64,000 nucleotides of DNA from an uncultured Paracoccaceae bacterium (GCA_938002605.1 CALLAF010000016.1:1-64000); one strand, 5' to 3'; shown: positions 44,598 to 55,429, counted from the stretch's first letter. Notes: generated by a model not told the origin, from the letters alone. Made by a program: numbers and translations.

Positions 44598-45809
44598 ATG
44601 TCGATGTTTCGCGCTGCCCTTATTCTAGGGCTTCTTTCTGCTGTTGGTCCGTTTGCGATTGATATGTATCTCCCTGCATTGCCCGAAATCGCTTTGGCGC
44701 TTGATGCTGAGGTGACGACGGTACAGCTCACGTTGACATCTTATTTTGTGGCCTTTGGTTTGGCTCAGCTTTTCTACGGGCCTTGGGCTGACCAAGTTGG
44801 GCGCAAGCGGCCACTTTATATTGGCGTTGGGATCTTTGTTTTGGGCGCCGTGGGCTGTGCATTGGCCCCAAGCATTGGCTGGCTGATTGCCGCGCGTGCT
44901 GTCCAAGGTTTGGGCGGCGCTGTATTAATGGTCGTGCCGCGGGCGATTGTGCGCGACATGCACACGGGCACCCAAGCCACCAGATTAATGGCAATGATCA
45001 TGTTGGTGATTTCTGTTTCCCCAATGCTCGCGCCATTGGTTGGGTCAGGGCTGATTGTCTTTGGCGGATGGCAGACTATTTTTTGGGTGCTCGCGCTGGT
45101 TGCTATGCTAAGCCTTATTTTGGTGGGCGTGGCCTTGCCCGAAACGCTAGCATCGGAGCACCGCGTAGCTGTAAATATCGCGAACCTGTGGGACGGAACA
45201 AAAACGCTGGTGCGCGATCCGGTGTTCATGGGGCTTACATTGATAGGCGGCTTTGGATTTTCAAGCTTTATGGTGTTTATCGCCAGTGCATCATTTGTTT
45301 ACAGCGATCAATTTGGTCTAACTCCGACAGAGTTTAGTCTGGCCTTTGCGGTGAACGCGCTTGGCTTTTTTGCCGCATCACAATTGGCGGCCCCTTTGGG
45401 CGAAAAATACGGCATTTTGCCTGTGATGCGTTCTGCGGTTATCGGATTTGCGGGGTTTTCGATTGTATTGCTCGTGGTCGGCGCCGCAGGTTTTGCCAGC
45501 CTGTACGTCGTCATCGTTGGGTTGTTTTGCGCCAATGCGTGTCTGGGGCTGATTCTGCCGACCTCGATGGTTGTCGCGCTTGATCCGCATGGCGAAATTG
45601 CGGGTCTCGCCTCGAGCCTTGGGGGCACCTTGCAGATGGTGACGGGCGGGCTAATGGTTGTTGTCACGGGATTGTTCTTTGATGGAACAGCGGTGCCAAT
45701 GATTGCGGGCATTGCGCTTTGTGCTGTGCTCGCATTGGTGACAGCGTTACGCACATTTCGCATTATGGGCCGTGCGACACCGAAAAATGACGGTCAAATC
45801 AGCGTGTAA
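44598..45809 (+). CDS. Bcr/CflA-type MFS drug efflux pump
   Basis: A 403-residue, 12-helix MFS pump. AVGPFAIDMYLPALPEIA at helix 1 and GPWADQVGRKRPLYIG after helix 2 are diagnostic of the Bcr/CflA subfamily. RAVQGLGGAVLMVVPRAIVRD is also conserved. The start is uncertain, since ATG 44598 and 44604 have no clear ribosome-binding site; TTG 44553 is possible. A 6-1-6 dyad (GCGCAA/TTGCGC, 44546-44558) lies upstream. Substrate unknown. Confidence 0.9.
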   Translation: MSMFRAALILGLLSAVGPFAIDMYLPALPEIALALDAEVTTVQLTLTSYFVAFGLAQLFYGPWADQVGRKRPLYIGVGIFVLGAVGCALAPSIGWLIAARAVQGLGGAVLMVVPRAIVRDMHTGTQATRLMAMIMLVISVSPMLAPLVGSGLIVFGGWQTIFWVLALVAMLSLILVGVALPETLASEHRVAVNIANLWDGTKTLVRDPVFMGLTLIGGFGFSSFMVFIASASFVYSDQFGLTPTEFSLAFAVNALGFFAASQLAAPLGEKYGILPVMRSAVIGFAGFSIVLLVVGAAGFASLYVVIVGLFCANACLGLILPTSMVVALDPHGEIAGLASSLGGTLQMVTGGLMVVVTGLFFDGTAVPMIAGIALCAVLALVTALRTFRIMGRATPKNDGQISV

Positions 45810-45859
45810 ACCGGATAAGCGGGGGCAGGGCGCGCCTTCTTACTTGTCCATCTGGGCTG

Positions 45860-45882
45860 CTTCGCGATATGAACGCGCGAAG
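45860..45882. repeat. Inverted repeat upstream of the YfgM-like gene
   Basis: CTTCGCG (45860-45866) and CGCGAAG (45876-45882) form perfect arms around nine bases. It lies in the 107-base gap after the MFS gene, without a T-run. It could mark a promoter-proximal operator or an mRNA boundary. Confidence 0.35.
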
Positions 45883-45916
45883 GATGTGAAACATTCAGCG
45901 TTAAATGGGGGCCAGG

Positions 45917-46573
45917 GTGAGCAACTCGGACAGTTTTATCGACGAAGTCACCGATGAGGTGAAGCGCGACAAGCTATATACGCAAATGCGTAAATATGGG
46001 CCTATTGCGGTTGCATTGGTCTTGGCATTGGTCGGGGGCGCGGCATGGTCCGAATATAAATCCGCCCAGGCAAATGCCAGCGCCCAAGCCGCAGGCGACG
46101 CGCTTTACGATGCGCTGATTGAAACCGATCCGGCAACGCGCGCCACAAGCCTAAGCGCGGCATCTGTCGAAGGTGGCGCCGCTGCTGTCGCGCAAATGCT
46201 TGCGGCATCCGCGCTAGTAGAAGCGGGCGATTTTGACGCCGCAGCGGGCGCATTCGTGGCCTTGTCTACCGATGAAACGGCGCCGCAAATGTATCGCGAC
46301 CTTGCCGCGTTAAAGGCGGCGATGCTGCCCAATGACGACAGCGCCGCAAAGATCGCCGCATTGACGCCACTGTCGCAGCCTGGTCAGCCCTATTATTTGC
46401 TGGCGATGGAACAGATCGCCTATGTGCATCTAGAGACCCAAGACACTGAGGCGGCGTTGGTGTTGCTGCGTCAGATCGAAGAAGACGCCGCATCAACGCA
46501 AGGCTTGCGTGAGCGCGTGCAAAATATGATGATTGCCTTGGGCGAACCATTGCCCGAGCCTGTGACACAATAG
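45917..46573 (+). CDS. YfgM-like TPR membrane protein
   Basis: A 218-residue protein with a short cytoplasmic N-terminus (SNSDSFIDEVTDEVKRDKLY), one transmembrane helix (about residues 30-47) and a periplasmic TPR-like helical domain. Its position directly before bamB and der matches the conserved yfgM-bamB-der order. YfgM acts as a chaperone partner at the Sec translocon in E. coli. GTG 45917 gives the usual N-terminus; an ATG at 45905 lacks a ribosome-binding site. Confidence 0.88.
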   Translation: MSNSDSFIDEVTDEVKRDKLYTQMRKYGPIAVALVLALVGGAAWSEYKSAQANASAQAAGDALYDALIETDPATRATSLSAASVEGGAAAVAQMLAASALVEAGDFDAAAGAFVALSTDETAPQMYRDLAALKAAMLPNDDSAAKIAALTPLSQPGQPYYLLAMEQIAYVHLETQDTEAALVLLRQIEEDAASTQGLRERVQNMMIALGEPLPEPVTQ

Positions 46574-46596
46574 TACCCGGATTGGAACGCACCGTG

Positions 46597-47889
46597 ATGG
46601 CAAAATCTTTCCTCGGCGCGGGGCTCGCATTGGCGCTGTTGTCCGCATGTGGTGAAAAAGACGTGATCCTGCCGGGCGAACGTTTTGCCCTGCGCAATAC
46701 GCCTGTTTTTGAAAACACCGTGCAACCTGTGAACTTGCCCCAAGCACGGGTAAATGCCGATTGGAGCGACCGCAATGGCGGCCCGTCGCATCAGATTAAC
46801 CATCCTGCACTTGACGCGTCCCTGACGCCGCTATTCGCCGTATCTATCGGCGAGGGCGATAGTCGCCGCGCACGGATCACCGCTGAACCGGTGGTCGCAG
46901 GCGGTATCGTCTATACTGTTGATGCGCGTGCAACTGTTACGGCGACTACTGTTGATGGCCGCCCGGTTTGGTCCCGTGATTTGACGCCCGAGCGGGCCCG
47001 CGCGCGTGACGCCTCTGGTGGGGCGGTCATGGTTGGCGGCGGTCGCGTCTATGCCACAACTGGTTTTGGCGAAATTACTTCGCTTGATGCGGCTACGGGC
47101 GAAGTTGTCTGGGTCCAAGATCTTGACGCGCCGGTCAATGCCTCTGCAACATTGCGCGGCGATTTGGTTTATGTTGTGGGCCGCGATAGCACGGCTTGGG
47201 CGATTGATGTTAATGATGGCCGCATCAGGTGGCAGCAAAGTGGTACACCGTCGATTGCGAACTTTGGCGGCGGGGCATCCCCAGCGGTCGCGGGGGATAC
47301 CGTTATCCTGCCGTTCCCATCTGGTGAAGTTGTTGCGACATACCCCGAAGGTGGCATTCAGCGTTGGAGCACGGTTGTCTCTGGTGATCGCTTGGGCAGC
47401 GCTGCGTCACTGGTCACTGATATCGCGGGTGATCCTGTTATTGTTGGCGACCGCGTTTATGTCGGTAACTTTGGCGGGCGAATCGTTGCGCTTGACCTAA
47501 GCGACGGCAGCCGGATCTGGACAGCGCCCGAAGGCGCGCTAAGCCCGGTTTGGCCTGTCGGCAACGCCGTGTTCTTGGTGAACGACCTGAATGAATTGGT
47601 GCGGCTTGACGCGAATACAGGTGATCCTGTGTGGCGCGTGGACTTGCCGAACTTTACAACGGGTAAAACCGCGCGTCAGCGCAGCGTTTTTGCGCATTAC
47701 GGCCCGATTTTGGCCGGTGGACGGCTGATTGTGACATCGTCAGACGGGCTTATCCGTCAATTTGATCCAGCCTCAGGGGCATTGATTGGGACTGTCGAAT
47801 TGCCCGGTGGTGCGGCCTCTGCGCCCGTTGTTGCGGGGCAGGTGCTTTATGTTGTCAGTAAAGATGGCAAATTGCATGCTTTCCGTTAG
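46597..47889 (+). CDS. bamB: Outer membrane protein assembly factor BamB-like lipoprotein
   Basis: A 430-residue lipoprotein: lipobox LLSACG, then PQQ-type beta-propeller repeats ([39 protein letters not shown] read as separate blades; [14 protein letters not shown]). BamB is part of the BAM complex that inserts outer-membrane beta-barrels. ATG 46597 is taken, and a GTG one codon upstream is possible. It is followed 50 bases later by der, as in many proteobacteria. Confidence 0.92.
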   Translation: MAKSFLGAGLALALLSACGEKDVILPGERFALRNTPVFENTVQPVNLPQARVNADWSDRNGGPSHQINHPALDASLTPLFAVSIGEGDSRRARITAEPVVAGGIVYTVDARATVTATTVDGRPVWSRDLTPERARARDASGGAVMVGGGRVYATTGFGEITSLDAATGEVVWVQDLDAPVNASATLRGDLVYVVGRDSTAWAIDVNDGRIRWQQSGTPSIANFGGGASPAVAGDTVILPFPSGEVVATYPEGGIQRWSTVVSGDRLGSAASLVTDIAGDPVIVGDRVYVGNFGGRIVALDLSDGSRIWTAPEGALSPVWPVGNAVFLVNDLNELVRLDANTGDPVWRVDLPNFTTGKTARQRSVFAHYGPILAGGRLIVTSSDGLIRQFDPASGALIGTVELPGGAASAPVVAGQVLYVVSKDGKLHAFR

Positions 47890-47939
47890 TCTCTGATTGG
47901 TGTATCGGCGGGCCTCAACATCCGTCAGGAGCCGAAAAG

Positions 47940-49397
47940 ATGAGTTTTACCCTCGCGATTGTGGGCCGCCCGAATGTGGGCAAATCCACGCTGTTCAACC
48001 GTTTGGTTGGCAAAAAGCTGGCTTTGGTCGATGACCAGCCGGGGGTAACGCGTGATTTGCGCGAAGGTGAAGGCCGGATCGCAGATCTGCGGTTCACGGT
48101 TTTGGACAGTGCCGGGCTTGAAGAAGCAACTGATGACAGCTTGCAGGGCCGGATGCGCCGCCTGACAGAACGCGCGGTGGAAATGGCTGACGTCTGCCTG
48201 TTCATGATTGATGCGCGGGCAGGGGTGCTGCCTGCGGATATGGTCTTTGCCGAAATTCTGCGCAAGAAAAACGCAAATGTCATTCTTGCCGCCAACAAGG
48301 GCGAAGGCAAAGCGGCCGACGCAACCATCCTAGAGGCTTATTCGCTTGGCCTTGGCGAACCTATCCGCATGTCTGCCGAACATGGCGAAGGTATGGGCGA
48401 GCTGATGGATATGCTGCGCCCGATCTATAATGATCACGAAGAGCGTGCAGCCGCAGACGCGCCCGACGTGGATGTCTTAGTTGGGGATGATGACGAAGAC
48501 GCGCCACGCATTCCGACGCAAACCAAGCCTCTACAGATCGCCGTGGTGGGCCGCCCGAATGCGGGTAAATCCACCCTGATTAACCAGATCATCGGTGAAG
48601 AACGCCTTTTGACAGGTCCTGAGGCGGGGATCACCCGCGACGCGATTTCAGTCCAGCAGGACTGGGGCGGTGTACCGATGCGGATATTTGATACGGCAGG
48701 CATGCGTCGCAAGGCAAAGGTACAAGAAAAGATTGAAAAACTGTCTGTCTCTGATGGGCTGCGTGCGGTCAAATTTGCCGAAGTCGTTGTTGTCTTGCTG
48801 GATGTTGAAATCCCGTTTGAACAACAAGATTTGCGGATTGCCGATTTGGCCGAGCGCGAAGGCCGCGCTGTGGTCATCGCCGTTAATAAATGGGATATTG
48901 AAGACGAAAAGCAGACGAAGCTGAAAGAGCTGCGTCAAAGCTTTGAACGCCTGCTACCACAGCTGCGCGGCGCGCCGTTGGTCACCGTATCTGCGAAAAC
49001 GGGTAAGGGCGTCGATAAGTTGCAACAAGCCATCATGCGCGCGCATGAGGTCTGGAACCGCCGTGTCAGCACTGCCAACCTGAACCGCTGGCTGGTTGGG
49101 ATGCTTGAACAGCACCCGCCACCTGCACCGGGCGGCAAGCGCATTAAAATGCGCTACATGACCCAAGTGAAAACCCGGCCCCCTGCGTTTGTCGTGATGA
49201 CATCGCACCCCGATATGATGCCTGAAAGCTATAAACGCTATCTGGTCAATGGGTTGCGTGTCGATTTTGACATGCCCGGCACACCAATTCGCCTGTTCTT
49301 GCGCGATCAAGGCGACAAAAATCCGTATAAAGACAAAAAGTCATCCCAACCGTCGCGCTTGTCAAAGCACCTTAAAAAGGGCGGTTCAGATCGCTAA
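47940..49397 (+). CDS. der: Ribosome-associated GTPase Der (EngA)
   Basis: Double-GTPase needed for 50S ribosome assembly, 485 residues. Two complete G domains are visible, with G1 motifs GRPNVGKST (near residue 9) and GRPNAGKST (near residue 206), NKWD in the second domain, and a C-terminal KH-like domain ([20 protein letters not shown]). The first-domain G4 reads AANKGEG. CAGGAG precedes the ATG. Confidence 0.97.
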   Translation: MSFTLAIVGRPNVGKSTLFNRLVGKKLALVDDQPGVTRDLREGEGRIADLRFTVLDSAGLEEATDDSLQGRMRRLTERAVEMADVCLFMIDARAGVLPADMVFAEILRKKNANVILAANKGEGKAADATILEAYSLGLGEPIRMSAEHGEGMGELMDMLRPIYNDHEERAAADAPDVDVLVGDDDEDAPRIPTQTKPLQIAVVGRPNAGKSTLINQIIGEERLLTGPEAGITRDAISVQQDWGGVPMRIFDTAGMRRKAKVQEKIEKLSVSDGLRAVKFAEVVVVLLDVEIPFEQQDLRIADLAEREGRAVVIAVNKWDIEDEKQTKLKELRQSFERLLPQLRGAPLVTVSAKTGKGVDKLQQAIMRAHEVWNRRVSTANLNRWLVGMLEQHPPPAPGGKRIKMRYMTQVKTRPPAFVVMTSHPDMMPESYKRYLVNGLRVDFDMPGTPIRLFLRDQGDKNPYKDKKSSQPSRLSKHLKKGGSDR

Positions 49398-49468
49398 GGT
49401 CGGGATTTTCTGACTTGTTGCTTGTGCGATGATCGTTCAGTCTCTTCCTAAATTGGGAGCGGTTGGCC

Positions 49469-50794
49469 ATGAAGCGTATTGTCATATTGATTGATGGAAC
49501 TTGGAACCGTCCTGATGCCAAGGACCCCACCAACGTGGTGCGTCTTGCGCGTTGCATCCTCCCTCATGACAGGGATGGCAATGTTCAACAGGTGCTGTAT
49601 TCGCCGGGTGTTGGCGTAGGGCGCGGGAATAATTGGCTTGCGCGTAAAATGGATACCTGGCTGGGCGGGGCACTGGGGTGGGGGCTCACGGACATCATCC
49701 AAGAGGCCTATCGCAATCTAGTCTTTGCATATGAGCCCGGTGATGAAATCTACATCCTTGGATTCTCTCGGGGGGCCTTTGCTGCGCGTTCGCTGGCCGG
49801 TTTTATTCGATCGTCGGGCATCGCGCCGCGTGCGCATTTGCAAGACTTGCCTAAAGCTTGGGCGCGGTATGTTGATAGTGAACGTCGGCCACATCCTGAT
49901 GATCCCAAGAGCTTTGAGTTTCGACGTAAATTTGCACCGTTAACGGCCACCAGCCAAAAGGAATGCAATTGGCGCAAACAAACCGATACCATTGATGCGC
50001 AGCGATTGCAGTTGGCCTATGTCGGAGTTTGGGACACGGTTAAAGCGTTGGGCTTACCTAAGTTTTTACCCTTCACGCGGTTGTTCAACGCGCAGTACCA
50101 ATTTCATGATGCGGCGCTAAGTAGTTCTGTCAAATCGGCACGTCACGCGATTGCGACAGATGAATGCCGGAGTACATTTGGCGCCTTACCATGGAATAAT
50201 ATTGGCGACCTGAACGCGTTATCAGGTGATAGGATGACTAGGCCTCCGCGGTACGCACAGCAGTGGTTTCCCGGTGATCACGGTTCGGTTGGCGGCGGTG
50301 GATCCAGGGTAGGGTTGTCATCTGTTGCATTGCACTGGGTGACGAAAGGCGCCGAGCAAGCAGGGCTTAGTATCGATTGGGATGAATTTGACCGTGTTGC
50401 CAATCGGTTTGCGCCGCGCGTAGATGAATTGACGAATAAATTTGGACCAACAGGGCTGTTTGCTCCTCTGCTGAACACACTGAAAACGGATCGTGATGGC
50501 CCGAAAGAGCTTGAGGCGCTGTCCGTTGCTGCGCTTGATCGTTTCGTGATGGATCCAAGCTATCGCCCGCCAACCCTAAATTTTGTGGCGGACGAATTAG
50601 GCAATGCAACTACGACCGAGATTGCAGCAATACGCGATTGGCTTGTCGCTCTTGATGGGTGGCCAACACACGAAGTGGATTCCACGTTGCGCCCGCGCGA
50701 CTGGGATCCGCCGCGCGACGCGAGTGATTTGTCATCATTTGAACGACCAGCGATACTGTCAGATTTGCCTAGGTCAACTGCCCGTCGGCAGTGA
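49469..50794 (+). CDS. DUF2235 alpha/beta-hydrolase-like protein
   Basis: A 441-residue protein of the DUF2235 family: [16 protein letters not shown] at the N-terminus, [10 protein letters not shown], and the nucleophile elbow [16 protein letters not shown] with Ser in GxSxG. Some DUF2235 proteins are type VI secretion phospholipase effectors. No T6SS, VgrG or immunity-like gene is near, so a housekeeping lipase-like role is as likely. ATG 49469 has GGGAG nine bases upstream. The end overlaps the convergent serS by 26 bases. Confidence 0.88.
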   Translation: MKRIVILIDGTWNRPDAKDPTNVVRLARCILPHDRDGNVQQVLYSPGVGVGRGNNWLARKMDTWLGGALGWGLTDIIQEAYRNLVFAYEPGDEIYILGFSRGAFAARSLAGFIRSSGIAPRAHLQDLPKAWARYVDSERRPHPDDPKSFEFRRKFAPLTATSQKECNWRKQTDTIDAQRLQLAYVGVWDTVKALGLPKFLPFTRLFNAQYQFHDAALSSSVKSARHAIATDECRSTFGALPWNNIGDLNALSGDRMTRPPRYAQQWFPGDHGSVGGGGSRVGLSSVALHWVTKGAEQAGLSIDWDEFDRVANRFAPRVDELTNKFGPTGLFAPLLNTLKTDRDGPKELEALSVAALDRFVMDPSYRPPTLNFVADELGNATTTEIAAIRDWLVALDGWPTHEVDSTLRPRDWDPPRDASDLSSFERPAILSDLPRSTARRQ

Positions 50795-52061
50795 TCTTGG
50801 TTTTGCCGCTCAGGTAGGGGTGCAGCACGGCAGGCAGATCAACCGATCCATCTTCTTGTTGACCGTTTTCAACCACGGCGATCAGGCAGCGCCCGACGGC
50901 CAGACCAGACCCGTTCAGCGTATGCAGATATTCGGGTTTACCACCGCCTGCCGGTTTGAACCGTGCGTTCATCCGGCGGGCTTGGTAGTCACCCGCGACC
51001 GAGATCGACGCGATCTCGCGGTAGGCGTTTTGGCCGGGCAGCCAGACTTCGATGTCGTGTGTTTTACGCATCCCCGCGCCCAGATCACCGGTGCACAGCA
51101 CAACCGTGCGGTAGGGGATTTCTAGCTTGTCTAAAATCGCCTCGGCGCGTTTGGTCATCGCATCGTGTTCGGCGGCGCTGTCTTCGGGCTTAGTCACGCT
51201 GACCATTTCGACCTTTTCGAACTGGTGCTGGCGCAACATGCCAGATGTGTCGCGGCCCGCGGACCCGGCTTCTGATCGGAAACACTGTGTGTGCGCGACA
51301 TAGCGGCGGGGCAGGTAGGATTCATCGACCGTTAGCCCATTCACGATGTTGGTCAGCGTGACCTCAGCTGTTGGGATCAGCCACCAGCCATTGGTGGTTT
51401 GATAGCTGTCATCGCCGAATTTCGGCAATTGCCCGGTGCCATACATCATTTCTTCGCGCACGAGCACGGGGGTGATGGTTTCGGTCAGCCCGTGTTCGTC
51501 AACATGTGTATCAAGCATGAATTGTGCAAGCGCGCGGTGCAGGCGCGCGACGGCACCTGACAGCAACACAAAGCGGCTGCCGGAGAGTTTGGCCGCCGTT
51601 TCGAAATCCATGCCGGGGCGAATGCCGGGGATGTCATAATGTTCAACAGGCGTGAAAGCGAAATTGCGCGGGCTGCCTGCGCGGTTGATCTCAACGTTAT
51701 CGTCTTCGTCTTCGCCGTCGGGAATGGACGGGTCTGGTAGGTTGGGGATCGCCATCAGCAGATCATTTAGCGCGACATCTTGGGCCTTCGCCTCATCATT
51801 CAACGCGGCGATTTCGGCTTTCTTTTCGCCGACAAGCGCGCGCAGACGCTGGAATTCATCCTCGTCGCCGCGACCTTTGGCAGCACCCACTTCTTTGGCG
51901 GCTTTATTGGCTTCGGCTTGGGCGGTTTCAGCGGCCAGAATTTTAGCGCGGCGGGCCTCATCAAGTGCTAAAATCTGGGACGACGCAGGTGACATCCCAC
52001 GACGAGACAGAGCTGCATCAAAAGCAGCGGGGTTGTCACGGATGGCGCGGATATCATGCAT
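50769..52061 (-). CDS. serS: Seryl-tRNA synthetase
   Basis: A 430-residue class II synthetase charging tRNA-Ser. N-terminal antiparallel coiled-coil arm (about residues 28-105), motif 2 [20 protein letters not shown] and motif 3 [21 protein letters not shown] precedes the ATG on the minus strand. Single gene, convergent with the DUF2235 gene. Confidence 0.97.
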   Translation of the reverse strand: MHDIRAIRDNPAAFDAALSRRGMSPASSQILALDEARRAKILAAETAQAEANKAAKEVGAAKGRGDEDEFQRLRALVGEKKAEIAALNDEAKAQDVALNDLLMAIPNLPDPSIPDGEDEDDNVEINRAGSPRNFAFTPVEHYDIPGIRPGMDFETAAKLSGSRFVLLSGAVARLHRALAQFMLDTHVDEHGLTETITPVLVREEMMYGTGQLPKFGDDSYQTTNGWWLIPTAEVTLTNIVNGLTVDESYLPRRYVAHTQCFRSEAGSAGRDTSGMLRQHQFEKVEMVSVTKPEDSAAEHDAMTKRAEAILDKLEIPYRTVVLCTGDLGAGMRKTHDIEVWLPGQNAYREIASISVAGDYQARRMNARFKPAGGGKPEYLHTLNGSGLAVGRCLIAVVENGQQEDGSVDLPAVLHPYLSGKTKITADGQLT

Positions 52062-52271
52062 AGCATCGGTCCTTATTGGTATGGAAGGTGACGTTGATAT
52101 GCATCATTGAGAAATCTATGAAAACCCGGAAATGCGGCTGTTGCGAAATGAAATGCCAATTTGTTCTCAAAACGATGTGACTTTTAGGACTTAATTTACG
52201 GCCAGCACCATATTTACCATGTCAGCCCCTAACGGGGATGTCAGGTTGCATGTTGGTATTGGAATAGTGAA

Positions 52272-53345
52272 ATGGATGTCACACTGACCCTGCGCGGGGA
52301 CCAGGTCGGAACTTACACGTCTTTAAGTGGCGAAGGCAACAATGCGGACCGCATTGTGACGGTCGACGGATTGGAGGCGCTGGGAACAAGTTCTGATAGT
52401 TATACAGTTGTCATCGAGCAAGTGAATTCGGGTGTTACTGAATTTCAAAATGGTCGGTTTGTGACAATTTATGATAGTTCTGGCAATGTGGTGATGCCGC
52501 GCACAAACATCAACCCTGATCAAGAGCAGGGGCTTGCTGCGGGTGATGAACACCTCATCATCACGGGAGCAAATTTTGTGATTGATTTGGGGGGCATCCC
52601 GGCATCATCCGCGACGGTTACATACGACGTGTCAGATGAAAATGCGGTCCTTGGTGAAGATGATGATGGCGAACTCGATTTCACAACCTTTCCTTGTTTT
52701 GGTCTTGGGACGCGCATTGAAACCTCGCGTGGTGAACTGAATGTTGAACATTTGCGCGCTGGTATGCGAGTGCGTACTGCCTCTGGATCATTGCGCCGCG
52801 TGCGCTGGGTTGGGATCCGCACCATCGCTTTGCAGCAGGGATCAACGCGGCAGCGTCCGATCCAATTTAAGGCGGGGTGCCTTGGTCCTGATCTGCCCAA
52901 TCGCGATCTGGTGCTTTCTCCGCAGCACTGCGTGCGACTTGATGGGGGGCAATTGCGCCAGACATTTGACGCTGACAGTGTTCTCGTTCGTGCAAAGGGG
53001 CTGGTGGAATTGCCGCACGTGCGCTGGATGCATGGAAAAAAGCGGGTAACTTATGTGTCTGTTTTGCTTGATACGCATGATGTTATCATCGCAAATCGGC
53101 TGGCTGTCGAAAGCCTTTATCCCGGGGCAGAAGTGATGCGGTGTCTTGGTCCAAAATTGCGGCGTGAACTATATAACCTAATTCCGGGTCTGAAACGATG
53201 GGGTGCGGCGGCTTACGGTCTTCCGGCCCATAAGGTTTTGCGAGTCCAGGAAACACGCAAATACCTGCGGCACTCTTTGTATGGCAAAGATCATTCCTTG
53301 CAAAACGTAGTCGCGGGACCGGAGCTTGGGTTATCCTACGCTTGA
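52272..53345 (+). CDS. Hint-domain protein (third in the window)
   Basis: A 357-residue protein. The N-terminal 140 residues form a beta-rich, acidic module (MDVTLTLRGDQVGTYTSLSG; DDDGELDFTTFP) without a signal peptide. The Hint_2 domain starts at Cys142 (CFGLGTRIETSRGELNVEHL), with LRRVRWVGIRTI and LVLSPQHCVRL (His219). The C-terminal tail is basic. The ribosome-binding site is weak. Its Hint core is closest in layout to the protein at 35687-36778 (CFxxxTRI, RWVG.RT, Q..C.G..LP.RDL). Confidence 0.82.
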   Translation: MDVTLTLRGDQVGTYTSLSGEGNNADRIVTVDGLEALGTSSDSYTVVIEQVNSGVTEFQNGRFVTIYDSSGNVVMPRTNINPDQEQGLAAGDEHLIITGANFVIDLGGIPASSATVTYDVSDENAVLGEDDDGELDFTTFPCFGLGTRIETSRGELNVEHLRAGMRVRTASGSLRRVRWVGIRTIALQQGSTRQRPIQFKAGCLGPDLPNRDLVLSPQHCVRLDGGQLRQTFDADSVLVRAKGLVELPHVRWMHGKKRVTYVSVLLDTHDVIIANRLAVESLYPGAEVMRCLGPKLRRELYNLIPGLKRWGAAAYGLPAHKVLRVQETRKYLRHSLYGKDHSLQNVVAGPELGLSYA

Positions 53346-53373
53346 GACCGGGTGTCTAATCTCGGTCGTGATT

Positions 53374-53408
53374 GATAAGCACTTGCATCTGGTTGCTAAT
53401 TGCTTATC
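53374..53408. repeat. Inverted repeat between the Hint gene and yajC
   Basis: GATAAGCA (53374-53381) and TGCTTATC (53401-53408) are perfect 8-bp arms 19 bases apart, preceded by a smaller dyad GACCG/CGGTC (53346-53367). They occupy most of the 124-base gap. Either may define the end of the Hint mRNA or control the sec operon. Confidence 0.4.
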
Positions 53409-53469
53409 TCGCCAGTAACGTGCCGCGAATTTAGGGGCCAATGGCGCTTGCGAATTAAAGGATACCGAT

Positions 53470-53748
53470 ATGAGACCTGCCGACCTGTTAATGCTCACGC
53501 TGATCTTTGGGATCATGTATTTTCTGCTTATCCGTCCGCAGCAACGCAAGATGAAAGAACACCAAGCGATGCTTGAAGCGCTGCGTCGTGGCGACCAGAT
53601 CGTGACCCAAGGCGGCGTGAAGGGCAAAATTGTGAAGGTCAAAGACGACAACGAAGTCGAAGTTGAAATTGCGGCGGGCGTGAATGTCCGTGTCGTGAAA
53701 TCCACGATCACGACGGTCTTGAACAAAACCGAACCGGCGAAATCTTAA
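53470..53748 (+). CDS. yajC: Preprotein translocase subunit YajC
   Basis: A 92-residue single-pass inner-membrane protein of the SecDF-YajC complex. Helix about residues 6-22 (LTLIFGIMYFLLIRPQQRK), then a cytoplasmic domain with LRRGDQIVTQGGVKGKIVKV. AAAGGAT precedes the ATG. First gene of the sec-ccm run. Confidence 0.96.
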   Translation: MRPADLLMLTLIFGIMYFLLIRPQQRKMKEHQAMLEALRRGDQIVTQGGVKGKIVKVKDDNEVEVEIAAGVNVRVVKSTITTVLNKTEPAKS

Positions 53749-53766
53749 ACGCCGAAGGGCCGCGTC

Positions 53767-55428
53767 ATGCTGAATTTTTCCTTTACCAAACAGTTCCTAA
53801 TTTGGGGCACTGTGGTTCTGGGCTTGCTGTTTGCAATGCCAAATGCGTTTTATACGCGGGTTGAAACACATAATGACGCGGTTGCGATCATCGGCGGTGG
53901 GCAGTCCAATGACGCGCTAGCCGCTGATGCAGCTGAGTGGCCGGGTTTCTTGCCGTCTGGTCTTGTGAACCTTGGGCTTGATCTGCGCGGCGGTGCGCAA
54001 TTGTTGGTCGAAGTGCAGCTCGAAGACGTCCAAGCCTCTTACCTTGAAGGGTTCTGGCCAAGCGTGCGTGATGCGTTGGCTACCGAACGCGATACGATTG
54101 GTTTTGTAACCCGTGATGATAGCCCGGCTGATGAATTGCGCGTACGTATTTCGCAAGAAGCGGGCGCTGCGCGCGCGCTTGAAATCGTCCGTGGCTTGGG
54201 CCAACCCGTCACATCGTTGACGGGGGCTGCTGGCAGTAACTTGGATGTGTCGATCACTGGGCCCGTTCTGACGGTAAAGCTGAGCGAAGCAGAAATTGCC
54301 GCGATGAATGATCGCACGATGGCACAAACGCTTGAAATCGTGCGCCGCCGGATCGATGAATCCGGTACACGCGAACCCACTATTCAACGCCAAGGCAGCG
54401 ATCGGGTTCTTATCCAAGTGCCGGGTGTCGGGTCTGCGCAAGAAGTGATTGATCTGATTGGGACCACTGCACAGCTGACGTTTAACGCTGTTTTGGGCAG
54501 CACGACTGACCCAGGGCAATCGCCGGGCACGGGCAATATTCTTGCTCCAGATGCGGAAAATGATGGGGTGTTTTATATCCTCGAAAAACGCGCAGTTGTG
54601 ACAGGCGAAGATCTTGAAAATGCGCAGTTGGATTTTGACCAAAACGGATCACCTGCGGTGGCGTTCCGGTTCAACACATCAGCGGCCCGCGATTTCGGGG
54701 ACTACACGCTGGAAAACATCGGATCGCTTTTCGCGATTGTGCTCGATGGCGAAGTGATTTCTGCGCCGCGTATCAACAGCCATATTCCGGGTGGCTCTGG
54801 GATTATTTCGGGCAGTTTCTCGGTTGAAGAGGCCACGAACCTTGCGATTTTGCTGCGCGCGGGGGCCTTGCCTGCGGATTTAACCGTGCTTGAAGAACGT
54901 ACAGTTGGCCCCGAATTGGGCCAAGACAGCATCGACGCGGGCAAAATTGCCTGTATCGTCGCTGGCATCGCCATCCTTATCTTTATGGTGCTCAGCTATG
55001 GGCTGTTTGGCCTATTCGCGAACATTGCGTTGATCGTGAATGTTGGGCTGATCTTTGGGCTTTTGTCGATTATCGGTGCGACATTGACCCTACCGGGGAT
55101 TGCGGGGATTGTGCTGACCATCGGGATGGCGGTGGACGCCAACGTCATCGTGTTTGAACGTATCCGCGAAGAGCTGAAAACTGCTAAAGGGGCCGCACGT
55201 GCGGTCGAGTTGGGCTATGAAAAGGCGCTGTCGTCCATCGTTGACGCGAACATCACCACATTCATGACGGCTGTAATCTTGTTCGTCTTTGGATCTGGTC
55301 CTGTTTCCGGCTTTGCTGTGACGCTTGGCTTTGGCATTCTTACGTCGGTCTTTACGGCCATATTTGTGACCCGCTCGCTGATCGCGATTTACTTCGCGCG
55401 CGCCCGTCCTAAGACAATCGAGGTTTAA
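53767..55428 (+). CDS. secD: Protein translocase subunit SecD
   Basis: A 553-residue RND-type subunit that uses the proton gradient to help release preproteins in the periplasm. GLDLRGGAQLLVEVQLEDVQ, read as GLDLRGGAQLLVEV, marks the N-terminal conserved region. A large periplasmic domain and a C-terminal six-helix bundle with VDANVIVFERIREEL follow. It lies 18 bases after yajC and one base before secF. Confidence 0.97.
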   Translation: MLNFSFTKQFLIWGTVVLGLLFAMPNAFYTRVETHNDAVAIIGGGQSNDALAADAAEWPGFLPSGLVNLGLDLRGGAQLLVEVQLEDVQASYLEGFWPSVRDALATERDTIGFVTRDDSPADELRVRISQEAGAARALEIVRGLGQPVTSLTGAAGSNLDVSITGPVLTVKLSEAEIAAMNDRTMAQTLEIVRRRIDESGTREPTIQRQGSDRVLIQVPGVGSAQEVIDLIGTTAQLTFNAVLGSTTDPGQSPGTGNILAPDAENDGVFYILEKRAVVTGEDLENAQLDFDQNGSPAVAFRFNTSAARDFGDYTLENIGSLFAIVLDGEVISAPRINSHIPGGSGIISGSFSVEEATNLAILLRAGALPADLTVLEERTVGPELGQDSIDAGKIACIVAGIAILIFMVLSYGLFGLFANIALIVNVGLIFGLLSIIGATLTLPGIAGIVLTIGMAVDANVIVFERIREELKTAKGAARAVELGYEKALSSIVDANITTFMTAVILFVFGSGPVSGFAVTLGFGILTSVFTAIFVTRSLIAIYFARARPKTIEV

Positions 55429-55429
55429 C

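Noticed and set aside
49469-50794. DUF2235 gene as part of a type VI secretion or toxin-immunity system
   Set aside because: No VgrG, PAAR, adaptor or immunity-like gene is next to it. Neighbours are der and serS.
52118-52180. A 20-codon Cys-rich frame (KTRKCGCCEMKCQF) in the serS-Hint gap
   Set aside because: No convincing ribosome-binding site, very short, and the cluster of four cysteines could be chance. Noted in case it is conserved elsewhere.
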